Assembly (NCBI GenBank): GCA_016708465.1
Contig: JADJFT010000003.1
Location: 62,001 to 126,000, forward strand
DNA: 64,000 bases
Reading direction: 5' to 3'
From: Rhodanobacteraceae bacterium
Lineage (GTDB): Bacteria; Pseudomonadota; Gammaproteobacteria; Xanthomonadales; Ahniellaceae
Below, in pieces: positions 1-10,072 of the stretch (positions within the stretch are counted from its first letter, which is position 1; every line of letters starts with the position of its first letter). The translations under genes were made by a program, and so were the position numbers. The notes below the pieces were generated by a model. That model did no database searches, had not been told where the DNA came from, and worked only from the letters and a program-made list of their open reading frames with translations.

Positions 1-2371
1 GGGCGCGCACCTTGTTCGGGTTGCGCAGGCTGAAAGCAGCGTGCTCGAGCAAGGCGCACGCGTTCCAGCGTGCCTGGTTGTGGGTTGGTCGCCTGCAACA
101 TCAGCCACTTATCGATCAGCAACTGGTCGTCCGCATGGCGGCCGTAGAACGCCTCGGCCAATCCCTGCGCGCCAGGTACGGCATGGTGCATCAGTGCCGC
201 GAGTGCCGACAGGCGCTCGCCCATCGAGGTCGCCTCGGCATATTGCTGTTGGGCGTGTAGCGCGTACACCTTGGCATCGGCGGCGATCAACAGGTGCAGC
301 GCGCGCTGACGAAAACGTCGCGCCGCAACTGCCGGTGCCGCGTAGCCGCCGTGCGCAGCATCCTCAAGGGCTGTGCGCCGCGCAATCAGCTCTGCGGCCA
401 GATGCCGACCAATCGCCGCACGTAGTGCTTCACGAATAGCGTGCAGCCGCGTCGGATCACGCGCGTCGATGCGCTCACCGAGACTGATTTCGTCGGGCGG
501 TTCAAGACACTCCGCAAGCAACGCCGGATCGACCTGCGGATCCGCGAGCAATTTGGCGAGTGCGTCCAGCAGTACCTGCAGTGATGGCGAGGCATCGAGC
601 TCGCCCTGCCGGTATGCCACCAGCAGGATGCGCTCGCCCAACTTCTGCGCGGCATCGAAACGATTGAAGTCGTCGTGCTCATGCGCGATGCGAAATGCCA
701 ATTCGTCGTCGCTGACCGCAAATTCGAGCCGCACTGGTGCCGAAAAATCCTGCAGCAGCGACGCCACCGGGCGCTGGTCGATGTCCTCGAACACGTACTC
801 CGACGAAGCACTGGTCAGGACCAGCACACATTGGGTGACGGCATCCGTGCTGGTGCCAGCCAATCGCAGTGGATACGGCTGACCGTCCGCTGCGTAGAGC
901 ATCATCCGCACCGGGATCGGCAGCGGCAGTTTGCTGGTTTGTCCGGGCGTCGGTGGCGTGTGCTGGGACAGATGCAGGGTGACGCAACGGCGGTCGGCGT
1001 CGTGGTCAAGTTCGGCGCGCAGTACCGGGGTGCCGGCTTGTTCATACCAGCGCGCCAATGCATTGAGATCGGTGCCGTTGGCATCGGCCATCGCCCGCAG
1101 AAAATCGTCACAGGTGACGGCTTCGCCATCGTGGCGCTGGAAATACAAGTCCATGCCGCGGCGGAAACCGTCACCGCCGAGCAGGCTGCGATACAGGCGC
1201 ACGACCTTCCGCGCCCTTGTCGTACACGGTCGAGGTATAGAAGTTATTAATCTCGCTGTACTACGCCGGGCGCACCGGATGCGCGAACGGTCCGGCATCT
1301 TCGGAAACTGCATGGCGCGCAACTGCCGGACATCGTCGATGCGCTTGAGCGCGCGTGAGCCTTGGTCGGCGCAGAACTCCTGATCGCGATAGACGGTCAG
1401 GCCTTCCTTCAGCGACAACTGGAACCAATCGCGGCAGGTGATGCGGTTGCCGGTCCAGTTGTGGAAATACTCGTGCGCGACGACGGCTTCGACGTAGTCG
1501 AGGTCGGCGTCGGTCGCGGTCTCCGGATCCGCGACGATGGCCTTGGCGTTGAAGATGTTGAGGCCCTTGTTCTCCATCGCGCCCATGTTGAAGTCCGACA
1601 CGGCGACGATGTTGAACACGTCGAGGTCGTAGGCACGGCCAAATTGCTCCTCGTCCCAGATCATCGCCCGCTTGAGGCTGTCCATCGCATGCGCGCAGCG
1701 GCCGATCGCCTGCGCCTCGGCATAGATGCGCAGGCGCACGTCGCGGCCTTCCATGGTGCGGAAATGGTCTTCGATGTAATCCAGGCGCCCGGCCACGATC
1801 GCGAACAGATAGCTCGGCTTCGGCCACGGATCGATCCACTCGGCGAAGTGCCGACCATCCGGCAGTCGCCCCTGTGCGCCGGGATTGCCGTTCGCGAGCA
1901 GCACCGGGAAACGGTCGCGATCGGCCTCGAGGCGCACGCGATAGGTCGCCATCACGTCCGGGCGATCGACGAAACACGTGATGCGACGGAAGCCCTCGGC
2001 CTCGCATTGCGTGGTCAGAAAGCCGCCAGAGCGGTACAGGCCCTCGAGCCGCGTGTTCTTCTCCGGACGGATCCAGACCTCGGTGTCGACGACGCACGGC
2101 GACGGCGCATCCGCGATCGTCAGCGACTCTGCATCGATCGCGTACTCGTCCGCCCGCAGCATTCGCCCGTCCAGGCGCACGCCACACAGCTGAAGGTCCT
2201 CGCCGTGCAGGCGCAGCGGCTCGCCGTCGCCGTGCTCGGGTGGCGTTCGAGCTGCAGGGTCGCGAATACGCGGGTCTCGCCGAAATCGAGTTCGAAGCGC
2301 AATGACACGTCGCGCACGCGCCAGGCCGGTGGACGGTAGTCGACGAGTCGGATCGGATTGCGGTTGCTCAT
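1..2371 (-). CDS. pepN: Aminopeptidase N (M1 family), 3' end outside window, reading frame broken
   Basis: Zinc metallo-aminopeptidase that removes N-terminal residues from peptides in the cytoplasm. Read across frames, the protein shows the GAMEN substrate motif (about 1560-1590), the zinc site HEYFH with the downstream glutamate (about 1400-1470), and the PepN-type C-terminal repeat ending in FSLRNPNKVRA at the window edge. About 790 codons are present and roughly 90 should follow outside. The N-terminal frame (MSNRNPIRLVDYRPP) shifts near 2240 in a GGG run. A second shift lies near 1304, a TAG replaces an expected Glu at 1261-1263, and a compensating shift lies near 1207. The start is 3 bases after the DUF58 stop, so it is the last known gene of the MoxR operon. 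I take the lesions as probable sequence errors. Confidence 0.88.
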
Positions 2372-2374
2372 GGG

Positions 2375-3680
2375 TCAGAGAATGCCTTCACGCTTGATCG
2401 CAAGATAACGCTCGACGAGCGCGGCGGGTAGCGCGTCGCTGTCGACGTCGAGCACGCTGGCGCCATGGCGCGCGCAGCGCATCGTGGGCACGACGCCGAT
2501 CCTCCAGATACAGCGCGGTAGCGCCAACCAGCAGCGCGTCGTCAAAATGCCTCGGCACCAGTTCACGCGCCTGATCAAGCGCCTTCTCGCGCAGGCTGGC
2601 GACGATCACGACATGGCGGCGACGCAGCTGATGCACCGCGCCGAGCAGGTCTTCGACGTCCTCGTCGCGGACATTCGTGATCATCACCACGAGCGCGCGT
2701 CGCGGCTGACGCAGGCCGAGCTCGGTGGCGGCCGCCAGATAGTCGGTCGCGACTGCCCGCGGTTGCAGGTCGTAGACCGCGCCGAGCATCGGGTCGAGCG
2801 CGCCGAGGCCGCGCTGCGGTTTGATGAAGCGCGATTCGCCGCCATGCGCGAGCAGACCGACGGCATCGCCCTGGCGCAACGCGATCCAGGCCAGCAGCAG
2901 GCTGGCGTTGAGCACGTGGTCGAAATGCGAATGCGCGTCGTCGCGCGCCAGCATGCGCCGGCCGGTGTCGAGCAGCAGCATGACCTGCTGATTGCGTTCC
3001 TCGCGGTAGTCGCGCGAAATCATCTTGCGTGCGCGTTGGCTCGCCTTCCAGTCGATTTGGCGCAGGCTGTCGCCTTGACGATACTCACGCAGTTGGTGGA
3101 ACTCGGTGCCATCGCCCCGCCGCCGGCGTAAATGCGCGCCAAGCACTCGGCTGGCTTGGTCGGCACCGAACAACGCCAGCCGTTTGAGTGGCGCGAAATC
3201 CGGGTAGACCTTGACCACGGCGGGCGCATCGACCAAGCGCTTCTGTGTCCACAGCCGCAACGGTGAATGCAGCCGCAACTGAATCGGTGTAAACGCATAG
3301 CTGCCGCGCTCGTGCGCAGTCACTGAATAGTCAAACCGGGTACTGGCCCGCGCTCGCAGTGTGAGGCGACGCGGCAGACCGTCGACGCTGAATGCCGACG
3401 GATGACCATCGTGCACATCGACCCGCTGTGTCCACGCATCGCTTGGATGTAGCCGCAAGCCGATTTCTTGGCGCATACCGAGCGGCAGAATATGCGCCAA
3501 TTCGCGCGTCGCCAGCGGCGTACGCAGGTGACGCAGGGCCAGCACGTCGCAGATCGCCAGTGCCAGCAGCAGCAGCGACGCGAGCATCAACGCCGAGCGT
3601 GACCACAGACCGAATGCCACCGCTAGGCCGATCGCAGCCAGTAGCAGCACGCCCGCGATCAGCGCCGGCGCCGGTCTCAT
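2375..3680 (-). CDS. DUF58 domain protein of MoxR operon (frameshifted near C terminus)
   Basis: DUF58 proteins are membrane-anchored partners of MoxR ATPases with a degenerate von Willebrand A-like fold. Two N-terminal hydrophobic segments (about residues 8-50) precede a soluble part containing the family core GDSLRQIDWKASQR and the following DYREERNQQVMLLLDTGR, the vWA-like strand. The frame breaks near 2475 in a GCGCGC stretch: upstream it reads ALYLEDRRRAHDALRA, and the normal C terminus HGASVLDVDSDALPAALVER then ERYLAIKREGIL continues in another frame to a TGA at 2375. Its ATG overlaps the MoxR stop (ATGA). Function is probably assembly or activation of a surface or metal-protein complex together with MoxR; the substrate is unknown. 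Confidence 0.87.
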
Positions 3681-4654
3681 CGGCGCGGCGCCTCGACCTT
3701 CAGCAGCAGCGCATCCAACACGTGGTCGACGCGCCGACCTTCGATCTGCATCTCCGGTGCCAGTGCGATGCGATGGCGCAAGGCCGGGCGCGCGATACGT
3801 ACAACATCGTCGGGTGTCACGAAATCACGGCCATCCATCACCGCTTGCGCGCGCGCCGCCCGCACCAGCGCGAGGCTGCCGCGCGGGCCAGCGCCCATGG
3901 CGATACCGGGCCACTGACGTGTGGCACGCACGATACGCACGGCATAGTCGAGTACCACCGGATCGATCGCGATCGCCGCGGTCGCAGCCTGCATGGCAAC
4001 GATATCGGCCGGCTGTACGACAGCACGCACGCGAGCGAGATCGAACTGCGTGGCGCGGCCAGCACTGACCGATTGCACCATACGCAACTCGTCTTCGAGC
4101 GCCGGATAATCAATCAGGATCTTGAGCAGGAAACGATCCAGTTGGGCTTCCGGCAGCGGATACGTGCCTTCCTGCTCGATCGGATTTTGGGTCGCGATGG
4201 TCAGGAAGGGCGGCTCCAGTGGGAAGCTGCGTGACTCGATCGTGACTTGGCTTTCCTGCATCGCTTCGAGCAAGGCTGATTGCGTCTTCGCCGGCGCGCG
4301 ATTGATCTCGTCGGCGAGCAGAAGGTTCGCGAATACCGGACCACGGCGGATCTTGAAGCTCTCGGTTTCCGGATCGTAGAAGGCGTGGCCGCTGACATCG
4401 CTCGGCATCAGGTCGGGGTGAATTGCACGCGTGAGAAGCTGCATTGATGCCGCAAGCGCGCGCACGAGCAAGGTTTTGCCGAGGCCGGGCACGCCTTCGA
4501 TCAGGACATGACCGCCGGCGAGCAGTGCGACCAGCAACTGGTCGAGCACATCAGCCTGACCGATGAAGGCAGCGCTGATCTGGGTACGGATCGCGGCGAC
4601 ACGTTCGACCAGAACGCTGGCTGGCAAGGTGGGCGAAGAGATGGTTGTGTTCAT
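3677..4654 (-). CDS. MoxR family AAA+ ATPase
   Basis: A 325-residue AAA+ chaperone-like ATPase. It has Walker A GVPGLGKT, Walker B LLADEINRAPAK, the sensor region ATQNPIEQEGTYPLPEAQLD and an arginine-finger segment, all in the MoxR arrangement. The start at 4654 is chosen because its ATG overlaps the TGA of the upstream DUF4350 gene; an upstream extension of the frame has no family similarity. The 3' end likewise overlaps the DUF58 start. MoxR proteins usually act with DUF58 or vWA partners to mature protein complexes, and the neighbouring genes fit this. The biological client cannot be named from the sequence. Confidence 0.95.
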   Translation of the reverse strand: MNTTISSPTLPASVLVERVAAIRTQISAAFIGQADVLDQLLVALLAGGHVLIEGVPGLGKTLLVRALAASMQLLTRAIHPDLMPSDVSGHAFYDPETESFKIRRGPVFANLLLADEINRAPAKTQSALLEAMQESQVTIESRSFPLEPPFLTIATQNPIEQEGTYPLPEAQLDRFLLKILIDYPALEDELRMVQSVSAGRATQFDLARVRAVVQPADIVAMQAATAAIAIDPVVLDYAVRIVRATRQWPGIAMGAGPRGSLALVRAARAQAVMDGRDFVTPDDVVRIARPALRHRIALAPEMQIEGRRVDHVLDALLLKVEAPRR

Positions 4655-5772
4655 AGACGGCGTTCCAGTTGCAGCAAGGTGGAAATAGCGGAAAAGAAGG
4701 TATCGGCATGACCGAGACCGACCGGATTGAGAGCGATGCGTAATGCCGCTTCTGGCATGCGTACGCGTTCGCAAAGGGCGACGACGCGTGCGTCCTCCGG
4801 CAGGGCGGCGATCGCTGGTTCACGATCACTAATGCGCTTGAGCACGCGGGCGAGCAAGGCGCGATGCATCGCCACCGGCTGACCGCGGCGGAACAAGAAT
4901 TCGCCGCTGGCGCGGACATGTTCGAGCAATGCGCGGCGCGGCGCTGCAGCGTCGGGCAGCACCGGGCCAAAACGCTGGCTGCGCATCCACAGCCACAGCA
5001 ACAACGCCGCCAGCGCCGGCAATAGAAATGGCCAACCAACACGCACGATCAACACAAGAAACGGCTCGATATCGACGCCGCGAAACAGGTGGATGCGGTG
5101 GCGCGCCAGCAAGGGTGCCAGCAGGGCTTCGCTGAGCTCCACGGCGTCGGCATCATCGAGCGCCTTGTTATGCAACATGTCCAATTCGCTGACCAAAAAA
5201 ATGCGGCCATCCGAATACTGAGTGTGGCCGTACCAGTAGCCATAGGTCTTGTCGTCGTAGCTGGCGAGTTGCGTGTACCGCGTCTCGATGTCGCCACCAA
5301 GGCGAGTGCCACCACACAGGGTGTAGCTCTGTTCGTTCGCCAGCGTAAGGTCAAAACAACTTGGATTCGACGCCAAGGCCTCGACCCCGAGTTTGTCCAG
5401 CAGCGGCCCGGCACGACCTTCGGCCGAAGCCGGCATGCGCAGCAGCAACAAGGCTCCGCGCGCGACGAAATCGAGCAAGTGATCGACCTCGCTCGCACGC
5501 AAGTGGCGCGGATCCAGATCGAGCACGATGGCGCTGTTCCCGGGGTCGGCGAAGTCGTCGTCGCTGAAGCGCAGACGGTTGAATACCGTGTGACCTTGCG
5601 TGCGCAAGGTTTCTTCCAAGGCGAGCAGGCGATTGCGCCGCGCCGCCGCGCTGGGCGGGGTTCGCAGCTCGAATGGCACTTGATGGAAGTTTGCGATAAA
5701 CCAATACGCGACGCCGGCGACCAGAACCAGACCGAGTGCAGCAATCAATAAGTTGCGGGTGCGAAGCGTCAT
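4651..5772 (-). CDS. DUF4350 domain-containing membrane protein
   Basis: A 373-residue protein with an N-terminal membrane segment (LLIAALGLVLVAGVAYWFI) and a second one near residues 240-265 (PFLLPALAALLLWLWM). Between them lies a DUF4350 domain with a GATase-like fold: the FNRLRFSDDDFADPGNSAIV and VARGALLLLRMP strands are visible. The C-terminal cytoplasmic part is helical. The stop overlaps the moxR start and its own ATG overlaps the DUF4129 stop, so it is translationally coupled. DUF4350 genes commonly sit between DUF4129 and moxR in Lysobacterales and Actinobacteria. The function is unknown; a role as sensor or scaffold of the MoxR system is inference. Confidence 0.88.
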   Translation of the reverse strand: MTLRTRNLLIAALGLVLVAGVAYWFIANFHQVPFELRTPPSAAARRNRLLALEETLRTQGHTVFNRLRFSDDDFADPGNSAIVLDLDPRHLRASEVDHLLDFVARGALLLLRMPASAEGRAGPLLDKLGVEALASNPSCFDLTLANEQSYTLCGGTRLGGDIETRYTQLASYDDKTYGYWYGHTQYSDGRIFLVSELDMLHNKALDDADAVELSEALLAPLLARHRIHLFRGVDIEPFLVLIVRVGWPFLLPALAALLLWLWMRSQRFGPVLPDAAAPRRALLEHVRASGEFLFRRGQPVAMHRALLARVLKRISDREPAIAALPEDARVVALCERVRMPEAALRIALNPVGLGHADTFFSAISTLLQLERRL

Positions 5773-7361
5773 TGCGCCACCCGCCTAGCGTGCTCGTAAC
5801 GTGCAATCAACGCCTCGAAGCGATGTGCATCTGGCGGGTCGTCGGCATAGGCGCTGCGCTGCCATTGCTGCACGACGTCGATGACCGCTGTGCGTGCCTC
5901 AACATCGTCGATGCCGCGGGCAAGCCGAAGCACGTCGGATTCTGTTGCGCCCGGGGTGAGCATGCCGTCGGCATGCAATGGCAACGCCGCACAGGTGCCG
6001 CGATACAGCAGCGCCATCGCAGCGCGCGGCGCGCCTTGCGCAAACAACGTGCGTGCCGCAGCGATGAGATCACTCGGCAGCGATTCGGGCGGCCGATCCG
6101 CTTCAATTTCAATTGCGCCAGGCAGGTTGCGCCGAAGCAGCCGCTCGATCATCGGCAGACGCCACTTCGCGGCATGGATCAATACTGCTGCGATCAGTAA
6201 CGCAAGCAAGATCCACAGCCCAAACTTGGCGAAGAACGCGATGATCGCGCCAATTCCACGCAGGAATGGCCACAAGTCCTTGGTTGACGCGCTGTCAGTC
6301 AGTGGATGGATGCGTTCCCAGCGTTGCAGTGTTTTCTTTTCACCGAACTCGGGCGCTTGCAGCGTCTTCGTGACATCGCGTGCGAAGCCAGCATCGCGAC
6401 GATGGTCAGCGAAGACGTCGGCAAGTGCGCGCGACTCGATCACTTCGGCGGTCCACTCCTCGTCGTCGGCTGCTTCCACGGTCGCATCATCATCCGTTGC
6501 GATGGCTGCAGCCGGTTCGACCACTGCGTTATTTGCCGCCGTCGCCAGCGCCGTCGGTGCAGTGATGAGGGCGATGCCTGGCAGCGCCACCAGCATGAAC
6601 GCCAATGCGCCGATTCGGCGCGCAATGCGCCGGAACGACAGTTCAATGTCCCAGGCTTCGAGTTGGGTCCGCCGATTCAGATACAGCGCGAAACCGGCGC
6701 CGACGAAGAACGGCTCAACCACACTCATCGCGAAGAACGACACCAAGTTCACCAGCATCTGCGCCCAATGCGGCGGATCATCGAGCAGGGTTTCGAACAT
6801 CACCTGCAACGACTCGCTAAGGAAGTCATACGGCACGAACATCAGAGCAAGCATGAACACCGACATCCAGACGGCCAATTCGATGTGCAGCAGCACCAGA
6901 CATAGAGCGATCGCGACCGCGCTGTTCGATGCGCGCCCGAGCAGGGTCGAGCGCAGTCGACGTTCCCGCCCACGCAGATTTTCGAGCAGACTGACCGGCA
7001 TGCTCAGGCTGCGTGATAGGTCAACGCGTCGCCAGAGCAGCCACGGCAGTACCGCGCCCAATCGAAACTGCTGCCGCAGGGTGTCGCCTACGCTCGGTGG
7101 ATCGGCGAACGCCGCGCGCGACAAGATGTGCAGCACCAGTTGGTCGAACCATGGCTTCAGCCACCACATCGCCAGCGCCGCCAGCCATACCCGATCAAGC
7201 GCGTAGGCGATGCCGTTCAGCAATGCAAACAGCGGTAGTCCGAACAGCAGCCAACTGCGTGCGATCGAAGCGGCGTGACGACGCACCAAGACGAAGCCGA
7301 GGTCGGCGGCTTCCCATGGGCTGCGTTGGCGCAACGCGACTTGCAGGCCTTCAGGTCGCAT
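5769..7361 (-). CDS. DUF4129 domain-containing multi-pass membrane protein
   Basis: About 530 residues. The N-terminal half has four or five hydrophobic segments (for example SWLLFGLPLFALLNGIAYAL and SAVAIALCLVLLHIELAVWM). A loop rich in acidic residues (about 290-330) and one more membrane span (GAIIAFFAKFGLWILLALLI) follow. The C terminus carries the DUF4129 signature: LFAQGAPRAAMALLYRGTC then LPLHADGMLTPGATESDVLR. I start at 7361 (MRPEGLQVALRQRSPWEAAD), which overlaps the preceding stop by 11 bases; longer versions add no family sequence. DUF4129 is often fused to transglutaminase domains, but no transglutaminase triad is seen here. It is part of the MoxR operon. Confidence 0.86.
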   Translation of the reverse strand: MRPEGLQVALRQRSPWEAADLGFVLVRRHAASIARSWLLFGLPLFALLNGIAYALDRVWLAALAMWWLKPWFDQLVLHILSRAAFADPPSVGDTLRQQFRLGAVLPWLLWRRVDLSRSLSMPVSLLENLRGRERRLRSTLLGRASNSAVAIALCLVLLHIELAVWMSVFMLALMFVPYDFLSESLQVMFETLLDDPPHWAQMLVNLVSFFAMSVVEPFFVGAGFALYLNRRTQLEAWDIELSFRRIARRIGALAFMLVALPGIALITAPTALATAANNAVVEPAAAIATDDDATVEAADDEEWTAEVIESRALADVFADHRRDAGFARDVTKTLQAPEFGEKKTLQRWERIHPLTDSASTKDLWPFLRGIGAIIAFFAKFGLWILLALLIAAVLIHAAKWRLPMIERLLRRNLPGAIEIEADRPPESLPSDLIAAARTLFAQGAPRAAMALLYRGTCAALPLHADGMLTPGATESDVLRLARGIDDVEARTAVIDVVQQWQRSAYADDPPDAHRFEALIARYEHARRVAQ

Positions 7362-8340
7362 CCACGCGTCCTCGCCCGCCGAAGCCAAGCCAGCCCAGCA
7401 CGAGTAGCCAGATTGCGCCGCCACTGCCGTATTTCACAACGTCCGGCAAGCGCGCGATCGACGACCAGAATGCTTCGATGAAGGCCGCAGCGAGCAGCAT
7501 CACGAATACGCCGAGGATCAGGCGAGCGCCAATCCGACCGGCAGCGAGCAGCGCCGCGACGCGACTGAGTTGTCCGGGTGCGATCAATGCAAACCCGAGA
7601 CGCATGCCAGCACCGCCCGAAATCACGATGGCCAACAATTCTGGCGCCGAATGGCCGACCACGAATCGCCAGAATGGCCCGCCGTAACCGATGCCAGTGA
7701 GATGCCCGGCGACGGTACCGAGCATGACGCCGTTGCTGACCAGAACCATGACTGAGCCCAGCCCGACCAGCAGGCCGCTGGCGAAGCTACGGAAGCCGAT
7801 GCTGATGTTGTTCATGATGTAGTGGCCGAACATCATCAGATCGGTGCCGCTGTCGCGGCCGATGCGATCTTCGTTGCTCGGGTCGTACATCTGCTCCATC
7901 TGCGCCAGTTGCTCGATGTCGAAAACACTATGCGCAAGCTCCGGCTGCACCTGCACGGCAACAATCATTGCGAAGAAGGGCAGAAAAAACAGGAGCGCCG
8001 AGGCCAACATCCAGCCCCATTGCGCGCGCACCGCGGCCGGAAATTCGGAGATGATGAAGCCAACCGCACGCCACCATCGCGGATTCGGCGGCCGATAGAG
8101 CAGGGTGTGCGTCCGCTCGACCAGTTGCCCGAGGCGTTCGATCAGCATTGGGCTGTAACCTCGGCGACGCGTCAGTGCAAGTTGCTGGCACAGACGCCGA
8201 TAGCGTTGCGGCACTTCGGCGTCATGGCAGCCGGCCTCGATCGCGTGCGCCCCCGGCTTGCGCCGCTCGGCGGCATCGAGCCAACTGGCGAGCACCTGCC
8301 AGTCGGCCTCGTGTCGCGCGATGAACTGGTCTTGGCGCAT
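7351..8340 (-). CDS. Stage II sporulation protein M-like (SpoIIM/DUF95) membrane protein
   Basis: A 329-residue integral membrane protein of the SpoIIM family. A soluble helical N terminus (about residues 1-90) is followed by membrane segments, including WGWMLASALLFFLPFFAMIV, the glycine-rich FASGLLVGLGSVMVLVSNGV, and a C-terminal span near residue 300. The sequence HSAPELLAIVISGGAGMRLG is characteristic of the family. The organism does not sporulate; in proteobacteria these genes accompany RDD, MoxR and DUF58 genes. The start codon shares its A with the stop of the RDD gene, so the two are coupled. Confidence 0.9.
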   Translation of the reverse strand: MRQDQFIARHEADWQVLASWLDAAERRKPGAHAIEAGCHDAEVPQRYRRLCQQLALTRRRGYSPMLIERLGQLVERTHTLLYRPPNPRWWRAVGFIISEFPAAVRAQWGWMLASALLFFLPFFAMIVAVQVQPELAHSVFDIEQLAQMEQMYDPSNEDRIGRDSGTDLMMFGHYIMNNISIGFRSFASGLLVGLGSVMVLVSNGVMLGTVAGHLTGIGYGGPFWRFVVGHSAPELLAIVISGGAGMRLGFALIAPGQLSRVAALLAAGRIGARLILGVFVMLLAAAFIEAFWSSIARLPDVVKYGSGGAIWLLVLGWLGFGGRGRVDAT

Positions 8341-9016
8341 CAGCGGCCGATGATGTGGTTGGCGTAGCCGAGCAGGCGTTGTACCGCTTGCGCGCCACCG
8401 GTCTGCGTCAATGCCGGCAGCAGGCTGGCCAGTTCGATCTGGCGTGCTGCGGTGAGCTGCGTCGCGCGCTCGGCATACGCCACGATCACCGCTTGTTCCT
8501 CGGCCGGCATTGACAGCGCCGGCACATAGCCGGGCACCACCGGAATCACTTCGTCATGACGACGGCGGTCGGTGTGCACGACCAGCGTCCCGGCGACGAG
8601 GTCGCCAAGCCGCCGTGCCTGCGGATCGATCGCGCAACTGAAGAAGCCGAGTGCGTATCCGATCGGCAGCGCATCGACGGTACGCATCAGGTTGCGGATC
8701 AGCGAGGCAGTGAAGCCGACCGGCGTGCCATTGGCGTGCACCACGCGCAGGCCGACCATCCGCTTGCCGGGGTCTGTCCGTCCATCAGCAACTCGAACAG
8801 GATCGGGTAAATCCACATCAGTACGAACATCACGATCAACAGCACGCCCTGACCGGCTTCACCAAGCAGCGCGATGATCGTGGCCAAGCCGGTAAATAGG
8901 CCAATGCGGACCGCCAAGTCCCCCAGCCACGCCAGTGCCCGCGGCGCCGCCCCCGCGGCACGCAGCCGCAGCGCGATGCCTTCCGGTGTTTCGTGCAGGG
9001 CTTCGGTATCGAGCAT
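8340..9016 (-). CDS. RDD family membrane protein (frameshifted)
   Basis: First gene of the MoxR operon. The N-terminal part starts at an ATG at 9016 with a good ribosome site (TTGGAGGGCG). It reads MLDTEALHETPEGIALRLRA and contains two membrane spans up to FELLMDGQTP. The RDD core then continues in another frame as GKRMVGLRVVHANGTPVGF and LRRLGDLVAGTLVVH. The break is a one-base loss in a C-rich stretch near 8771, inside the conserved DGQTPGKRxxGLRV motif, so the two halves clearly belong to one gene of about 225 residues. RDD proteins are small membrane proteins, some of which act as ion exchangers; the role here is unknown. Confidence 0.87.
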
Positions 9017-9122
9017 GCGCCCTCCAATGGCAATTCGGCGCAGTTGCGCAATTCGCTGAGACTTTATCAGCAGGCCGCACGGCTTCGATAAGATGCGACA
9101 CTGGATTGTGAAGGACATGCCC

Positions 9123-10067
9123 GTGACCCCGCCGACCTTGGTCGACATCGAAGCTGCGCGCCTGCGCATTTCCGCCCATGCGCGGCTGACGCCGGTACTG
9201 CGTGACGAAGCACTTGATGCCGAGATTGGTGCACGCTTGTATTTCAAGTGCGAGAACCTGCAGCGCATCGGTGCCTTTAAGTTTCGTGGCGCCTGCAATG
9301 CCGTGTTCGCGCTCGACGATGGCATCGCGACACGAGGTGTGCTCACGCATTCGTCCGGCAACCACGGTGCGGCGCTCGCTGCCGCCGCCGCCCTGCGCGG
9401 CATTCCGGCGCATGTCGTGGTGCCAGAGAACGCCAATGCGCAGAAGCTGCGCAATATCGTCGCCGCCGGTGCCACGGTGCACCGCTGCGCGCCAAACCTG
9501 ACCGCACGCGAGGCACTCTGTGCGGAACTTCAGCGCACTACTGGGGCACGCTTGGTGCATCCTTACACCGATCCGTTAGTGATGGCCGGGCAGGGGACTG
9601 CGGCGCTGGAGTTGCTCGATCAGGTCAACGGCATCGATAGCTTCATCGCACCGGTCGGCGGCGGCGGCTTGATGTCTGGCTGCGCGATCGCGTTGCGTTC
9701 GCGTTCGCCGCACACGACGCTGATTGGGGCCGAACCGATCGGCGCAGATGACGCACAGCGTTCGCTCGCTGCCGGAAAGGTGGTGTCGATCGAACACCCG
9801 AATTCGATCTGCGACGGTTTGCTCGCAACGATTGGCGCGGTCAACTACGGCGTACTCGCGCGTCATCGTGTCGAAGTGCTCAGCGTCGACGACAGCGCCG
9901 TGCGCTCGGCCATGCGTCGTTTGTGGGAGCGTCTCAAACTGATCGTCGAGCCCAGTTCGGCAATTGCCTACGCGGTGCTGCAGGCGCACAGTGAGCGCTT
10001 CCGCGGTCAGCGCGTCGGTGTGCTGCTCAGCGGCGGCAATGTCGATCTGGACGCACTGCCGTTCTAG
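9123..10067 (+). CDS. Threonine/serine dehydratase or serine racemase-like PLP enzyme
   Basis: Fold-type II PLP enzyme of about 314 residues. The PLP lysine lies in FKFRGACNAV, the substrate loop is SSGNHGAALA, the phosphate-binding loop is GGGGLMSG and the C terminus has LSGGNVDLDAL. The regulatory ACT-like domain of biosynthetic IlvA is absent, which fits the catabolic TdcB/serine racemase/threo-3-hydroxyaspartate ammonia-lyase group. I prefer the GTG at 9123 because AAGGA lies 7 bases upstream; in-frame ATGs at 9093 and 9117 are badly placed. It is divergent from the RDD gene, with about 100 bases between. The exact substrate (Ser, Thr or hydroxyaspartate) cannot be decided from the sequence. 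Confidence 0.9.
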   Translation: MTPPTLVDIEAARLRISAHARLTPVLRDEALDAEIGARLYFKCENLQRIGAFKFRGACNAVFALDDGIATRGVLTHSSGNHGAALAAAAALRGIPAHVVVPENANAQKLRNIVAAGATVHRCAPNLTAREALCAELQRTTGARLVHPYTDPLVMAGQGTAALELLDQVNGIDSFIAPVGGGGLMSGCAIALRSRSPHTTLIGAEPIGADDAQRSLAAGKVVSIEHPNSICDGLLATIGAVNYGVLARHRVEVLSVDDSAVRSAMRRLWERLKLIVEPSSAIAYAVLQAHSERFRGQRVGVLLSGGNVDLDALPF

Positions 10068-10072
10068 TGCTG

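Noticed and set aside
1261..2187. A 308-codon minus-strand frame in the pepN region
   Set aside because: Arg/Gly-rich and out of frame with the HEYFH and GAMEN motifs for most of its length; only its final residues coincide with the shifted pepN frame.
5881..7206. A 441-codon plus-strand frame
   Set aside because: Complement of the DUF4129 gene, rich in Ser/Arg and without any domain.
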